This document shows, in pieces, positions 1 to 8,331 of a DNA stretch of 37,213 nucleotides; positions within the stretch are counted from its first letter, which is position 1, and each line of letters opens with the position of its first letter. The position numbers were made by a program, and so were the translations under genes. This stretch comes from a virus, in the IMG/VR virus record IMGVR_UViG_3300037882_000281, positions 1 through 37,213 of that record; one strand, given 5' to 3'. The notes below the pieces were generated by a model. It did no database searches. It saw nothing but the letters and a program-made list of their open reading frames with translations, and was not told the origin of the DNA.

Positions 1-3000
1 ACAGCAGTAAGTGACGACAATATTATCCGCATCAATAAGCGTGGTGATACTTACCTCATTAATGTGCCATCATCAAAGAGCAAAGGCGGTGAATACTTCT
101 TAAATCAAGAGCTTATCAGCATGTTAGAAAGAGATTTCTACAAGCGTGGCTCAGACATGATTAACTACACAAGGGATCCTGAGCAGTTTAAAAAGGTTGC
201 AAAGTATCTGATAGATGAGTTTGGTCAAGGATTTAAAGCTACAACCCGTCAAGAGCAAGCTCGGAAAATGTTTGCACCAAAGTTAAATCTAGAAAATTAT
301 GTTGGTGTTGCAGTTCCTCAAATTATTGTTCAGGATTCTAACCCTGGTGGAAACTGGTTAAAAAACAAGAGAGAACTAGCTATAAGTTATGGCAAAAAAG
401 AAAGTGGCGTTCCCTCTGTTTTTGGCTCTACAACTATGTACTTTACACAGGGTCAAGCAACAAATTCAAAAAAGAGAACAGTATTAATTCCAATAGATAT
501 CCTTGCCAAATTGCAAGGCATGAATGATGAACAAAGAAATGTTCGTCCAAAAGATTTAGATGCAATTAAAAAAATAATGTCCGAAACTGGACGATTGCCA
601 CAGACTAAAGACAAAGAGGACTACGCTCCATTTATCAATGTATATCAGGACGGAACACCATATGTAAATGAAGGCAACCATAGAATTATGGCTGCTAAAG
701 CATTGGGCTTTAAATATATACCAGTGCAAATTGATTATTTTAATGGTGCGGAATTAGAAGATGGAGTACTTACTCCTGAAAAAGCCATTGAATATGACAG
801 ACAAGCTCATCAAGAAGGGTATACGCTAGACAGTTACCAAAACCCAAAGTTTAAAAATGTTGAGGAGTTTACTGGAATTACTCCTAAACAAATTGATACC
901 CGTAGAGATGAAGTACGTGCTGAGAAGATTAAGCGCAGCGCTGCACTAAGCCGCGGCATTACCGCCATCAAGCGCAAGATCATAAAGGGTAACATTGGCA
1001 TCAATATCCAGCGTGAGCTTACCTTTCTTGAGCAGGCTAAAAAGGAAATTAACAAAGATATAGCTAAGAGCAAGCCTGCCCGTAAATCTGCGGAATGGGT
1101 GAGAGCCAAGGCAGCTGCCGAAGTTGCCGCTAACAATATAGATAACGACACCTATAAAGTAATTGAAGCACTGGCTACCCGTTATCCAGCCGTATTGGAT
1201 GGCTTAACTCTGTCCATGCAAAAGCCTAATGTAGCTGGAGTGGCTGGCAACTTTGACCCAATCAGCAGGATCGTTACCCTGTACAAAGGAACGGCTACTG
1301 ACAAAACTATGCGGCATGAGATTGCTCACTCCATGGAGCAGTTAATGACCCCAGAGGCGCAGACTTCGGTAGTCAACGCATGGGCTGATGCTTTACAAAA
1401 GGCAATTGAAAAGAACACAGACCAGCCATCTCAAGATTACTTTGAGGCTGTATTTGATTACTTACAGAACCCTACTCAGGCAAGCCTAAGAAAGGCTACT
1501 GACCTTCTACCAAACTACAACCTATATCAGTTCCTTAACCCGTCTGAGTACTGGGCGGTTAACGCTGAGCCACTACTCAAGGCGCAATTGGGCGGTAGCT
1601 GGCAGCGGTTTAAGAAGGCAATGCAACGCATGCTGGAAACCATCAAAGACCTATTAGGCTTTGATAACAAGCGGGCAATCCATCGGGAGTTCTCTCGGAT
1701 TATGTCTGGCGATCAGCAGCGCATGACCGAAACGATGTTGGTCGAGTACGTGACTGATAACGCAGATGCTCTGAAGTTCTTAAACAATGTGGAAGACTTT
1801 GATAAACAATTCCAAGAAGATAATCTAAACCACACCCCAGTCAAGCCTAGCCGTAGCGTAAAAGACATGATGCTTGGCAGCTACAAAGGTGCAAGACAGC
1901 TATACCGTGACGCCAAAGACGCTCCTGTTCAGGCTTCTCAGGCTATGGGCGGTAAGTTAGTACGTGCAATTACCTATGTTCGGAATAAGAACATTTGGTT
2001 CGGTGCTGGCTTGGAGATGGCTGACTTATCAAAACAAAAGGCTTCTGGACTTGAAGGCCAATTACGTGACGGCGAAGGTAAGGCGGTAGCCTCGATAGCT
2101 GTAACAAATGCACTACGGGCAGGACACATCGCCTCAGAGGTAATTGTTCGTGGTGCGCTGGCATTTAACGGCAAAACCCAGATGTTCCAAGCAATTAGAC
2201 GTCCATTCTCTATGGCTAATGTCTTGCTGGCTAAACACGATCTGATTGAGCGTGTTGGCCTGCAAAGAGCTACGGACATGGTAAATACATTCTTTGAGGC
2301 AAAACGTTCAAAGAGTATTTTGGATGAGTTAGAAGCTCGTCAGAAGGAACTTCAATCGCTTAACAACGAGATGAACTCGCCAAGGACTTCCGCTGAACGT
2401 CAGGCCGCCCTTCTTGATGAAATCCTCCAAGCCGAAAAAGGGCTGCGGATGATTGGTATTGCAAGAAAGAAGGTTCGTTTTTCAAAAGAACAGATTGATT
2501 TCTACGGCAACCTAGACAAAGAGTACTCCGAGCTTGGCACAATGCTTGAGAACTGGACTAAGGTTAATGACAACATGATTGACATGATGCTCTTTAGTAA
2601 GATCATTAGTCAGAAACGTGCTGAGCAACTTAAAGGGATTAAGGATTATGTTCCTTGGTATCGTATTCAAGATGATATGGAAGACCTGCACCAGGCTTCT
2701 AATATGGGTGGCATCAAACGCCTTACCAATGTTGGTAAAGAGAAACGTTTTGAAGACACGATAGTTGTGCAAGACATTGACGATATCGTAGATAACATGC
2801 TGCACAACGTAGCCATGATTACCCGCAACTCCATGCGTAATCATGCTAATTATCGTGTAGTCCAAGAATACGCTACTCGCAACAGCAAAGGGCAGATCCG
2901 TGTTTTCCCAGAAGAAGGTCGCACTTCAGACGGAGCAGTACGCACCAACATCCTGATAAATGGTCGCAGAATAATTGTTGAGATCAGAGATCCGTTGATT

Positions 3001-4599
3001 GCTGAAGCTGTTATTGGCATGGAAAACATTGATATGCCAGCATTAAAGCTGCTTGGCGCCTTGGCTAACGGCTTACGCAGGGGTATTACCATCTGGCCTC
3101 AGTTCCAAATCCGTCAGCTGTTCATGGATGCGCCGACAGCTGCAATGGTTTCAGGAGTCAAAAACCCAACCAAAGTATGGGCGGGTACGTTCCGCGGCTT
3201 TATTAAGGCATTGCAGGCAGATGATCCTGTGGTCGATATGCTCAAATCCTACGGTATCGGTGGCTTCCAGTCGTATACCAGAACACCAGAGATTGAGTTT
3301 AAAAAGCAGATTGGCTTATTAGAAAACAATAAATTTGATGGTTTGATGAACTTACTAGATCGGGTTGGAGACTCTTCCGACTACGGGCAGCGTATCTCGA
3401 TCTATAACAATGTTCTAGCAGAGACTGGTGATGAGATGCTGGCTTTGCTTCAGGCTAACAACGTAATCGACTTCCTCAAGCGGGGTAGCGCACGGCATGC
3501 CCAGTTCTTAACCAAGACGGTAGCCTTTATGAACGCCTATGCCCAGCAGATTGATGTACTAACAACGACTTTAGCTGGCAAGCGTTTAGTCGGTAAAACC
3601 CGCAGCGCTGCCCTGGCTCAACTGGCTAAGACCGCAGGCGTATTCGGGTTTTACGTCATGCTGTATAGCATGGCAGTTGGCGATGACGATGAGTATCAGA
3701 AGCTCGATGACCAAACCAAAGTACGGAATATCTTCCTATCGAAGAACTGGACTGGCTTAGAGAACAACATCCTTATCCCAATGCACACCTCTGCCAGCTT
3801 TATGTTTAAGTCAATCCCTGAACTGATCTATAACTACGTGACCAAAGAGGGAACGGACAATGAGATGGATGCCAGCCGTCTGCGTAGCGCCCTGCGTGAG
3901 GCAGCGTTTGACTCCTTGCTCGGTCCTAACCCAGTTCCTACAGGTATCAAGCCAGCAACAGAGATCATTCTGAATAAGAACTTCTTTACTGGCAGCACTG
4001 TTACCCCACGGGGCATGGAAGACTTGGACGCAGCTGAACAGTACACCTCTGCCACATCTGAGCTTGGCAAGGTTTTAAGCGCCCTGACCAGTATTCCATT
4101 TGGCGAGGGCAGCCGAGTACTTAACCCAATCGAGGCAGATCACCTTGTGCGGGGCATGCTGGGAACCAACGGTTCTGCCATGCAGTGGTTGTCAAACCTG
4201 TTCGGCGAGGATCGCCCAACGCCTTCTATGAGACAGAATCCGCTGTACGGATCGTTTGTTTCGCCTGATGTAGCCCGTGGCAATGAAGACCTTTTCTATG
4301 ACTTTAAATCTAAGGTTGATAACCGTTACGAGACGTATATGAAGCTCTTGGAGCGGGATAAGGCAGAAGAGGCTGATAAGTACTTTGACAAGCATGGTGA
4401 GTTGATCTCAGCCCGTGATTATGTGACTGGCATGGAAGTAGCCTTGCGAGACCTTAACCGCCAGATTCGTATGACTGGCGAAGTCAAAGACAAATCCTTC
4501 ACTCCAGACCAGCGCAGAGAAGAGATCATAGACCTGCAAAGGGCTAAGCAAGATATCCTAGATGGAATCGTGCAGATGCGGTTAGAGTCGGGATTGTAA
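1..4599 (+). CDS. Giant phage polyvalent protein, 5' end outside window (partial)
   Basis: The frame is open from base 1, upstream of the first possible GTG at 64, so the gene very likely begins outside the window; at least 1532 codons are present. Counting from the GTG, residues about 138-225 look like a ParB/sulfiredoxin-type fold (NEGNHRIMAAKALG near 202). A zincin-like HEIAH motif (H418, E419, H422) follows. The C-terminal third, with a WPQFQIRQ segment near residue 1020 and a hydrophobic stretch near 1190, resembles the large polyvalent protein-associated domains (LPD38-like) of phage polyproteins. Such proteins are thought to be packaged and ejected with the DNA, where they may protect or process the entering genome. 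The enzymatic activities are inferred from motifs only. It converges on rusA, whose terminator overlaps this gene's stop codon. Confidence 0.85.
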   Translation, partial: TAVSDDNIIRINKRGDTYLINVPSSKSKGGEYFLNQELISMLERDFYKRGSDMINYTRDPEQFKKVAKYLIDEFGQGFKATTRQEQARKMFAPKLNLENYVGVAVPQIIVQDSNPGGNWLKNKRELAISYGKKESGVPSVFGSTTMYFTQGQATNSKKRTVLIPIDILAKLQGMNDEQRNVRPKDLDAIKKIMSETGRLPQTKDKEDYAPFINVYQDGTPYVNEGNHRIMAAKALGFKYIPVQIDYFNGAELEDGVLTPEKAIEYDRQAHQEGYTLDSYQNPKFKNVEEFTGITPKQIDTRRDEVRAEKIKRSAALSRGITAIKRKIIKGNIGINIQRELTFLEQAKKEINKDIAKSKPARKSAEWVRAKAAAEVAANNIDNDTYKVIEALATRYPAVLDGLTLSMQKPNVAGVAGNFDPISRIVTLYKGTATDKTMRHEIAHSMEQLMTPEAQTSVVNAWADALQKAIEKNTDQPSQDYFEAVFDYLQNPTQASLRKATDLLPNYNLYQFLNPSEYWAVNAEPLLKAQLGGSWQRFKKAMQRMLETIKDLLGFDNKRAIHREFSRIMSGDQQRMTETMLVEYVTDNADALKFLNNVEDFDKQFQEDNLNHTPVKPSRSVKDMMLGSYKGARQLYRDAKDAPVQASQAMGGKLVRAITYVRNKNIWFGAGLEMADLSKQKASGLEGQLRDGEGKAVASIAVTNALRAGHIASEVIVRGALAFNGKTQMFQAIRRPFSMANVLLAKHDLIERVGLQRATDMVNTFFEAKRSKSILDELEARQKELQSLNNEMNSPRTSAERQAALLDEILQAEKGLRMIGIARKKVRFSKEQIDFYGNLDKEYSELGTMLENWTKVNDNMIDMMLFSKIISQKRAEQLKGIKDYVPWYRIQDDMEDLHQASNMGGIKRLTNVGKEKRFEDTIVVQDIDDIVDNMLHNVAMITRNSMRNHANYRVVQEYATRNSKGQIRVFPEEGRTSDGAVRTNILINGRRIIVEIRDPLIAEAVIGMENIDMPALKLLGALANGLRRGITIWPQFQIRQLFMDAPTAAMVSGVKNPTKVWAGTFRGFIKALQADDPVVDMLKSYGIGGFQSYTRTPEIEFKKQIGLLENNKFDGLMNLLDRVGDSSDYGQRISIYNNVLAETGDEMLALLQANNVIDFLKRGSARHAQFLTKTVAFMNAYAQQIDVLTTTLAGKRLVGKTRSAALAQLAKTAGVFGFYVMLYSMAVGDDDEYQKLDDQTKVRNIFLSKNWTGLENNILIPMHTSASFMFKSIPELIYNYVTKEGTDNEMDASRLRSALREAAFDSLLGPNPVPTGIKPATEIILNKNFFTGSTVTPRGMEDLDAAEQYTSATSELGKVLSALTSIPFGEGSRVLNPIEADHLVRGMLGTNGSAMQWLSNLFGEDRPTPSMRQNPLYGSFVSPDVARGNEDLFYDFKSKVDNRYETYMKLLERDKAEEADKYFDKHGELISARDYVTGMEVALRDLNRQIRMTGEVKDKSFTPDQRREEIIDLQRAKQDILDGIVQMRLESGL

Positions 4600-4628
4600 A
4601 AAAAAGGGGGGGCAATCGGTAGCCCCCC
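4598..4628 (-). terminator. Rho-independent terminator of rusA
   Basis: On the minus strand a 7-bp G/C stem (4622-4628 with 4607-4613, 8-nt loop) is followed by one C and then eight T. It lies about 40 nt past the rusA stop. It also overlaps the stop codon of the convergent polyvalent gene at 4597-4599. On the plus strand no T run follows, so it should act in one direction only. Confidence 0.8.
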
Positions 4629-4667
4629 AAGGACGTGAAGAAGCCATATCGCTATGGCATATTCATT

Positions 4668-5018
4668 TTAGTCTATGGTTAAGATAACGATGTTACAGGC
4701 TCCATCTTTTTTTACTTCCTGCCTGACTATCCGTATCTCGTCTATCTGGGAGTCGTTTTCATAGCAGCCCGCATGCTCACAGGCATCGAGCAGGGACTTC
4801 AAAACGTTGTCCAAATCTCTTTTCCTGCGGTCGGGTGGGTACAGAGCCACATGAATAGCAAGACGGCCTTCTAGGGGCTGTACGCCAGCCTCAGTAACCT
4901 CATCCATTACTCTGGCGCGGAACTCTTTCCCCTTCTTCCCAATAAAACGCTGCTTACCTGACTGCCCCCAGTAGTGGTTCACACTGGGTGGATAAGGTAG
5001 TTCTAGCTGTATATACAT
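4668..5018 (-). CDS. rusA: RusA-family Holliday junction resolvase
   Basis: 116 aa, the usual RusA length (about 120). RusA dimers bind four-way junctions and cut them symmetrically, resolving recombination and replication intermediates before packaging. The N-terminus has the PPSVNHYW signature. The catalytic segment RRKRDLDN (64-71) gives D68 and D70, followed by K74 and D89 (ENDSQIDE), matching the aspartate triad and lysine of E. coli RusA. It is transcribed alone and divergently from the recombination operon. An AAGG ribosome site precedes the ATG, a TATGAT -10-like hexamer lies upstream, and a palindrome (5032-5052) sits where the transcript would start, suggesting repression. Confidence 0.95.
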   Translation of the reverse strand: MYIQLELPYPPSVNHYWGQSGKQRFIGKKGKEFRARVMDEVTEAGVQPLEGRLAIHVALYPPDRRKRDLDNVLKSLLDACEHAGCYENDSQIDEIRIVRQEVKKDGACNIVILTID

Positions 5019-5031
5019 GGCTTTTCCTTGT

Positions 5032-5052
5032 AGCTATAACAATGTTATAGTG
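5032..5052. promoter_or_regulatory. Palindromic operator candidate, copy 1
   Basis: Inverted half sites AGCTATAACA and TGTTATAGTG are separated by one base, between divergent rusA and the early operon. The same two 10-mers recur at 23025-23047 with a 3-bp spacer. The site overlaps the predicted rusA transcription start (TATGAT -10 at 5056-5061 on the minus strand). A dimeric repressor such as the LexA-like winged-helix protein at 23425 or the ribbon-helix-helix protein at 8047 is a plausible but unproven ligand. Confidence 0.55.
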
Positions 5053-5089
5053 CTAATCATAGTAGGTGAAATATATTGGGTACGACCTA

Positions 5090-5118
5090 TTGACATGGTA
5101 TTTATTTTAATTCACAAT
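5090..5118 (+). promoter_or_regulatory. Sigma70-like promoter of the early operon
   Basis: Perfect -35 TTGACA (5090-5095), 17-bp spacer, -10 CACAAT (5113-5118, four of six matches). The predicted start, near 5125, lies upstream of the ribosome site GCTAGGAG (5135-5142) and the TTG start at 5150. This argues against the in-frame ATG at 5117, which would overlap the -10 box. Confidence 0.55.
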
Positions 5119-5149
5119 GGATCTCAGTGTAACCGCTAGGAGAACTAAA

Positions 5150-5374
5150 TTGAAGAATGTACCGTACACAACGAAGACTGGAGTTCGGATGGGAATCCGT
5201 TACAACGAGTCACCAAAGCCCATGCCTATTGACGATAGCGACATGCTCGCCATTCAAAGCTGGTTTATTTGCGACAAAGGCTGGCACAAAAAGCGCACCA
5301 TTGAAACCATTGTTATGCGTATTTCAGCTGGTGTTTTAGTGCTTGTTATTTTAGGAATGTGGATAACCAAATGA
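5150..5374 (+). CDS. Small single-pass membrane protein, first gene of early operon
   Basis: 74 aa from TTG at 5150, chosen because GCTAGGAG lies 7 nt upstream and the promoter -10 box covers the alternative ATG at 5117. The N-terminal half is soluble and begins MKNVPYTTKTGVRMGIRY. One hydrophobic helix at the C-terminus (about residues 57-72, ISAGVLVLVILGMWI) is preceded by a basic stretch KKRT, predicting a membrane anchor with the bulk in the cytoplasm. It overlaps the exonuclease start by 4 bp (ATGA). I recognise this only as a conserved-looking early phage protein; the function is unknown. Confidence 0.7.
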   Translation: MKNVPYTTKTGVRMGIRYNESPKPMPIDDSDMLAIQSWFICDKGWHKKRTIETIVMRISAGVLVLVILGMWITK

Positions 5375-6246
5375 AACTAACCAACGAATACGGAATACCG
5401 CAGACGTTTATTAACGTACTTGACCGCCCTACCTATAACAAAGGTAAGGCGCACCTGTCTGCTACCCAGCTGCTCAACAGTCCCAAGATCGTGGCTTTAA
5501 CTCGGAAGTTTGAGGAGGAGATTGTCCAGGACGCTTCGGACATGGTGTGGTCAATTGTCGGCTCTGCCATCCATAACTTCTTAGAGCAGGGCAAAGACGA
5601 GCACCACGTAGTGGAGCAGCGCATCCACGTTGAGCATGACGGCTGGCATATCACTGGGGCTATTGACCTTCAGGAAGTAGAGACGGATGGCATTCATGTA
5701 AAGGACTACAAGTTCACTTCAGTATGGGCAGCAATGAACGAGAAGCCTGAATGGGAGAACCAGTTAAACATCTATGCGTGGCTGGTCGAGCGGGTCAAGA
5801 AAGTGCCAGTCAAATCAGTCACCATTGTGGCAATGTTGCGTGACTGGACAAGAAGGGATCGTGAGAAGGAGGGCTATCCAAATGCCCCAATCATGGAGAT
5901 CCCAATGAAGTTGTGGTCAATGGAGGAGCGTGAGGCTTATATCGGCAAGCGTATCGCCATGCACAGTGCCTGCGAGTTTGCTATCGAGACAGATGCAGAC
6001 CTGCCTGATTGCACCCCCGAAGAGATGTGGGAGAAGCCTACAGTGTGGGCTATCAAGAAGAAAGGAAACGTCAGAGCCAAGGCGTTGTATCAGACGGAAG
6101 CCCTTGCTACGGTTGCAATAGAAGAACTGGGCAAGGACTACGAGATCGAAATACGTAAGGGTGAGCGTACTCGGTGTGCTAATTTTTGCCCAGTGTCCGC
6201 ATACTGCCAACAGTATCGGGATTATTTAAATAAGGAAACTACATGA
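5371..6246 (+). CDS. PD-(D/E)XK nuclease, Cas4/exonuclease-like
   Basis: 291 aa from ATG 5371, in ATGA overlap with the upstream stop; a GTG at 5359 would add four residues. Core motifs of the RecB/lambda-exonuclease fold are visible: H68, GAID (D99), VKDYK (D112, K114), then Q131 and Y135 in the QLNIYAWL helix. C-terminal cysteines (about 269, 273 and 279) resemble the iron-sulfur cysteines of Cas4/AddB-type nucleases, although the matching N-terminal cysteine is not evident. The likely role is resection of dsDNA ends, supplying ssDNA to the ERF annealing protein two genes downstream; together they form a recombination pair. Confidence 0.88.
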   Translation: MKLTNEYGIPQTFINVLDRPTYNKGKAHLSATQLLNSPKIVALTRKFEEEIVQDASDMVWSIVGSAIHNFLEQGKDEHHVVEQRIHVEHDGWHITGAIDLQEVETDGIHVKDYKFTSVWAAMNEKPEWENQLNIYAWLVERVKKVPVKSVTIVAMLRDWTRRDREKEGYPNAPIMEIPMKLWSMEEREAYIGKRIAMHSACEFAIETDADLPDCTPEEMWEKPTVWAIKKKGNVRAKALYQTEALATVAIEELGKDYEIEIRKGERTRCANFCPVSAYCQQYRDYLNKETT

Positions 6247-6386
6247 AGAAGCTAATTGCTGTGGCGTTTATCGCCTTGTTGTCCACTGGTGTTATGGCAC
6301 AAGTCAAGTGTCAGCCAGATGGTCGTGGTGGTATGTGTTGTTGGGATATAAACAAGGATGGTCCTTGGAAACCAATCGGTTGTTAA
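6243..6386 (+). CDS. Secreted cysteine-containing mini-protein
   Basis: 47 aa, too short for many gene callers. It starts by ATGA overlap with the nuclease stop. Residues 1-19 form a Sec signal peptide (MKKLIAVAFIALLSTGVMA), with probable cleavage before Q20. The mature 28 residues contain four cysteines (23, 32, 33, 47), suggesting a disulfide-stabilised periplasmic peptide. It sits between the exonuclease and ERF genes, so it is co-expressed early. Function unknown; an envelope role such as superinfection exclusion is speculation from the location signal alone. Confidence 0.65.
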   Translation: MKKLIAVAFIALLSTGVMAQVKCQPDGRGGMCCWDINKDGPWKPIGC

Positions 6387-6402
6387 TTAAAAGGAGCATT
6401 AC

Positions 6403-7101
6403 ATGAGTGTGTATAAAAAGTTGCAACAGGCTAGGTTAATGTTGCAAAACACCAAGCTAACTAAATCGGGCAAGAACAAGTTTGCTGGCTATGAGTACTT
6501 TGAACTGGGTGACTTTCTGCCGCAGATTCAAAAGATTTGTGCAGAAGTGGGTTTGTGCGGTGTAGTGTCATTTACTAATGAAACGGCATACCTGACTATC
6601 CATGACACGGATGGAGAGGGGTTTACTACCTTTACCTCCCCTATGTCCTCTGCTGCCCTCAAAGGTTGCCATGACGTGCAGAATTTGGGCGCTGTGCAGA
6701 CCTACCTTCGCCGTTACCTATGGACCAATGCGTTTGAGATCGTTGAGCATGATGCCTTGGATGCTACTACTGGATCAGTTGAGCCAGCAAAGAAGCCTGA
6801 ACCTAAGCCAGTACCACTACCAACTGGTCAATCAAAGCCAGTAGCGAAGATAGCTGGTGAGAAGGGCGAATGGCAGATCGTAGCACCTGCAAAGCCCGAA
6901 GGTGACGTAGATGATTGGCTGGAGTTAATCAAGACCACATCCCATACGTTACTGGATTTAACCGAGAACGAAGAAGATGTCATGTTGATCTTTAAGAAGA
7001 ATAAGGTGCTGTTCGATACCGTTAAGGCTACCGACTCCGTATTCTTTAAAGAGATGATGGGCAAATTCACTGACAAAAAGAACCAATTTAACAAGGAGTA
7101 A
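6403..7101 (+). CDS. erf: ERF-family single-strand annealing recombinase
   Basis: 232 aa, start ATG 6403 behind AAGGAG. Residues about 1-118 match the ERF pattern: an N-terminal helix (YKKLQQAR), KSGKNKFAGYEYFEL, LPQIQKICAEVGL, and the late core GAVQTYLRRYLWTNAFEI. ERF proteins, like Red-beta and RecT, form rings on ssDNA and anneal complementary strands; in P22 Erf circularises the incoming genome. A proline/lysine-rich linker (about 126-150) leads to an acidic helical C-terminal region of unknown use. The pairing with the upstream PD-(D/E)XK nuclease supports the call. Confidence 0.92.
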   Translation: MSVYKKLQQARLMLQNTKLTKSGKNKFAGYEYFELGDFLPQIQKICAEVGLCGVVSFTNETAYLTIHDTDGEGFTTFTSPMSSAALKGCHDVQNLGAVQTYLRRYLWTNAFEIVEHDALDATTGSVEPAKKPEPKPVPLPTGQSKPVAKIAGEKGEWQIVAPAKPEGDVDDWLELIKTTSHTLLDLTENEEDVMLIFKKNKVLFDTVKATDSVFFKEMMGKFTDKKNQFNKE

Positions 7102-7103
7102 TC

Positions 7104-7358
7104 ATGGCATTCGTACCAAAACCCAATACAGGCACATTGTGGCCTAACGAGAAGAAACTAACGGATAACCACCCTGACGTTCGGGGTGACTTGAATTTAG
7201 ACCGTGCTTTCTTGAAGGACATGCTGGCTAAAACGGACGGCGATCTTGTAAAGATTGCTGTAGCTGGCTGGAAGAAAGAGATCAATGGCAAGAAAACACT
7301 GTCCATCTCAGCTTCTGAGCCCTATGTAAAACCAGTCGACAACGACTTACCTTATTAA
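7104..7358 (+). CDS. Conserved small phage protein next to ERF
   Basis: 84 aa, ATG 7104 two bases after the ERF stop, with ribosome site AAGGAG at the end of the ERF gene. The N-terminus KPNTGTLWPNEKK, followed by NHPDVRGDLN and a later GWKKEINGKKTLSIS segment, has the look of small beta-rich phage proteins that accompany annealing and ssDNA-binding proteins. I cannot name a family firmly. Its position suggests an accessory in recombination or ssDNA handling, which is inference from context. Confidence 0.7.
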   Translation: MAFVPKPNTGTLWPNEKKLTDNHPDVRGDLNLDRAFLKDMLAKTDGDLVKIAVAGWKKEINGKKTLSISASEPYVKPVDNDLPY

Positions 7359-7367
7359 GGAGCCGAC

Positions 7368-7646
7368 ATGACAAACAAAAGAAGGGGACGTCCTGTTGGC
7401 GTTAAGAACAAACCAAAGTTTGCGTTTCCTAAAGAACCTCAAATAGATTCTTTTCAGCAGCAACTGGAGGAATGGGATAGAAAGCAAAATGCCGTGGATT
7501 ACAAAGAGCTATCCGAGAAGTTACAGGAAGCATTGGCTAAGTCATATGTAGAGGCAGATGCTTTGAATAAGACGATTGCTAATCTAAACCGAGAAATCCA
7601 TGCCAGAGACATCATCATTACCTACTTGGAAATCCGTAAGGTATGA
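7368..7646 (+). CDS. Coiled-coil protein with AT-hook-like N-terminus
   Basis: 92 aa, AAGGAG 7 nt before ATG 7368. Residues 4-13 (KRRGRPVGVK) contain the RGRP core of an AT-hook, a minor-groove-binding motif. The rest (about 27-88) is strongly helical and heptad-like (YKELSEKLQEALAKSY, LNKTIANLNREI), predicting a coiled coil. A DNA-binding bridging protein is possible; no catalytic motif is seen. It ends in ATGA overlap with the next gene. Confidence 0.7.
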   Translation: MTNKRRGRPVGVKNKPKFAFPKEPQIDSFQQQLEEWDRKQNAVDYKELSEKLQEALAKSYVEADALNKTIANLNREIHARDIIITYLEIRKV

Positions 7647-8065
7647 AGACCATTAACTTTGAAGGCGTGAAGGTAGCCCTCAAACAGGATAAGACTGGCT
7701 ATGTTCTTACCTTATCTATGCACCCCGATGACATTCCAGAGGAGTTACTACGGGATTACGTTGGGGCACGGTATCAGGTAGTCATGGTCAGGATTGATGG
7801 TAATGAGGCTCCGATGGATAGGCAGGCTGAGTTTGATGGCGATAAAGCCATTCGCATAGCTGGTTTACTTTGCCGAGATCCTAAGTTTTGGAAATTCCTG
7901 TTTGAAGATTCTCAGATATGGGAGGAGGATGAAGAGTCCTGCACCAGCTGGTTGCGGGATTATTTGACCGTTGAATCCCGCTCTGAACTTAAAACAAACG
8001 AAGAAGCTCGTACTAGATTAAAAAAAATACTGAAGGAATACAACGCATGGACACAAAAAAGCTAG
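7643..8065 (+). CDS. Hypothetical early phage protein
   Basis: 140 aa, start by ATGA overlap with the coiled-coil gene. The N-terminal third is beta-rich, containing HPDDIPEELLRDYVGARYQVVMVRI. The middle part has AGLLCRDPKFWKFL, and the C-terminus is helical and acidic, ending LKKILKEYNAWTQKS. Such an arrangement is seen in uncharacterised replication-region proteins of phages and plasmids. I do not recognise a function. The tight overlaps on both sides show it belongs to the operon. Confidence 0.7.
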   Translation: MKTINFEGVKVALKQDKTGYVLTLSMHPDDIPEELLRDYVGARYQVVMVRIDGNEAPMDRQAEFDGDKAIRIAGLLCRDPKFWKFLFEDSQIWEEDEESCTSWLRDYLTVESRSELKTNEEARTRLKKILKEYNAWTQKS

Positions 8066-8331
8066 TCCCCTACTCGGTATATATACCAGTAGATATGCAC
8101 TCTAAGCTCAAGGAAGCTGCCAAAAGTCGTAAGGCATCCGTCTTGATTCGAGATGCTATCACCATGATTTTAGAGGGGAACGATGCGTACACTAGTGGCT
8201 ATAACAAGGCCGTTAAGGACGCAGCGCAGCTCATCTACGATTGCCCAGAAGCCCAATATATTGCTATTAAAGGTAGAGATCTAGGCTCAATCTTGACTGA
8301 GCAAATTGAGTCATTGGAGATTAAAAAATGA
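8047..8331 (+). CDS. Ribbon-helix-helix (CopG/Arc-like) DNA-binding protein
   Basis: 94 aa; the start overlaps the previous gene by 19 bp and is backed by GAAGGA. Residues 7-45 read as a ribbon-helix-helix: strand VPYSVYIPVD, helix HSKLKEAAKSRKAS, and helix VLIRDAITMIL. Such proteins bind DNA as dimers through the N-terminal beta-ribbon. The C-terminal half (YTSGYNKAVKDAAQLI) is helical and may mediate oligomerisation. It could regulate phage promoters; the palindromes at 5032 and 23025 are candidate targets, with no direct evidence. Confidence 0.72.
   Translation: MDTKKLVPYSVYIPVDMHSKLKEAAKSRKASVLIRDAITMILEGNDAYTSGYNKAVKDAAQLIYDCPEAQYIAIKGRDLGSILTEQIESLEIKK

Noticed and set aside
5117-5149. 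ATG at 5117 as start of the first early-operon gene
   Set aside because: It overlaps the -10 box of the best promoter and lacks a ribosome site; the in-frame TTG at 5150 has GCTAGGAG at proper distance.
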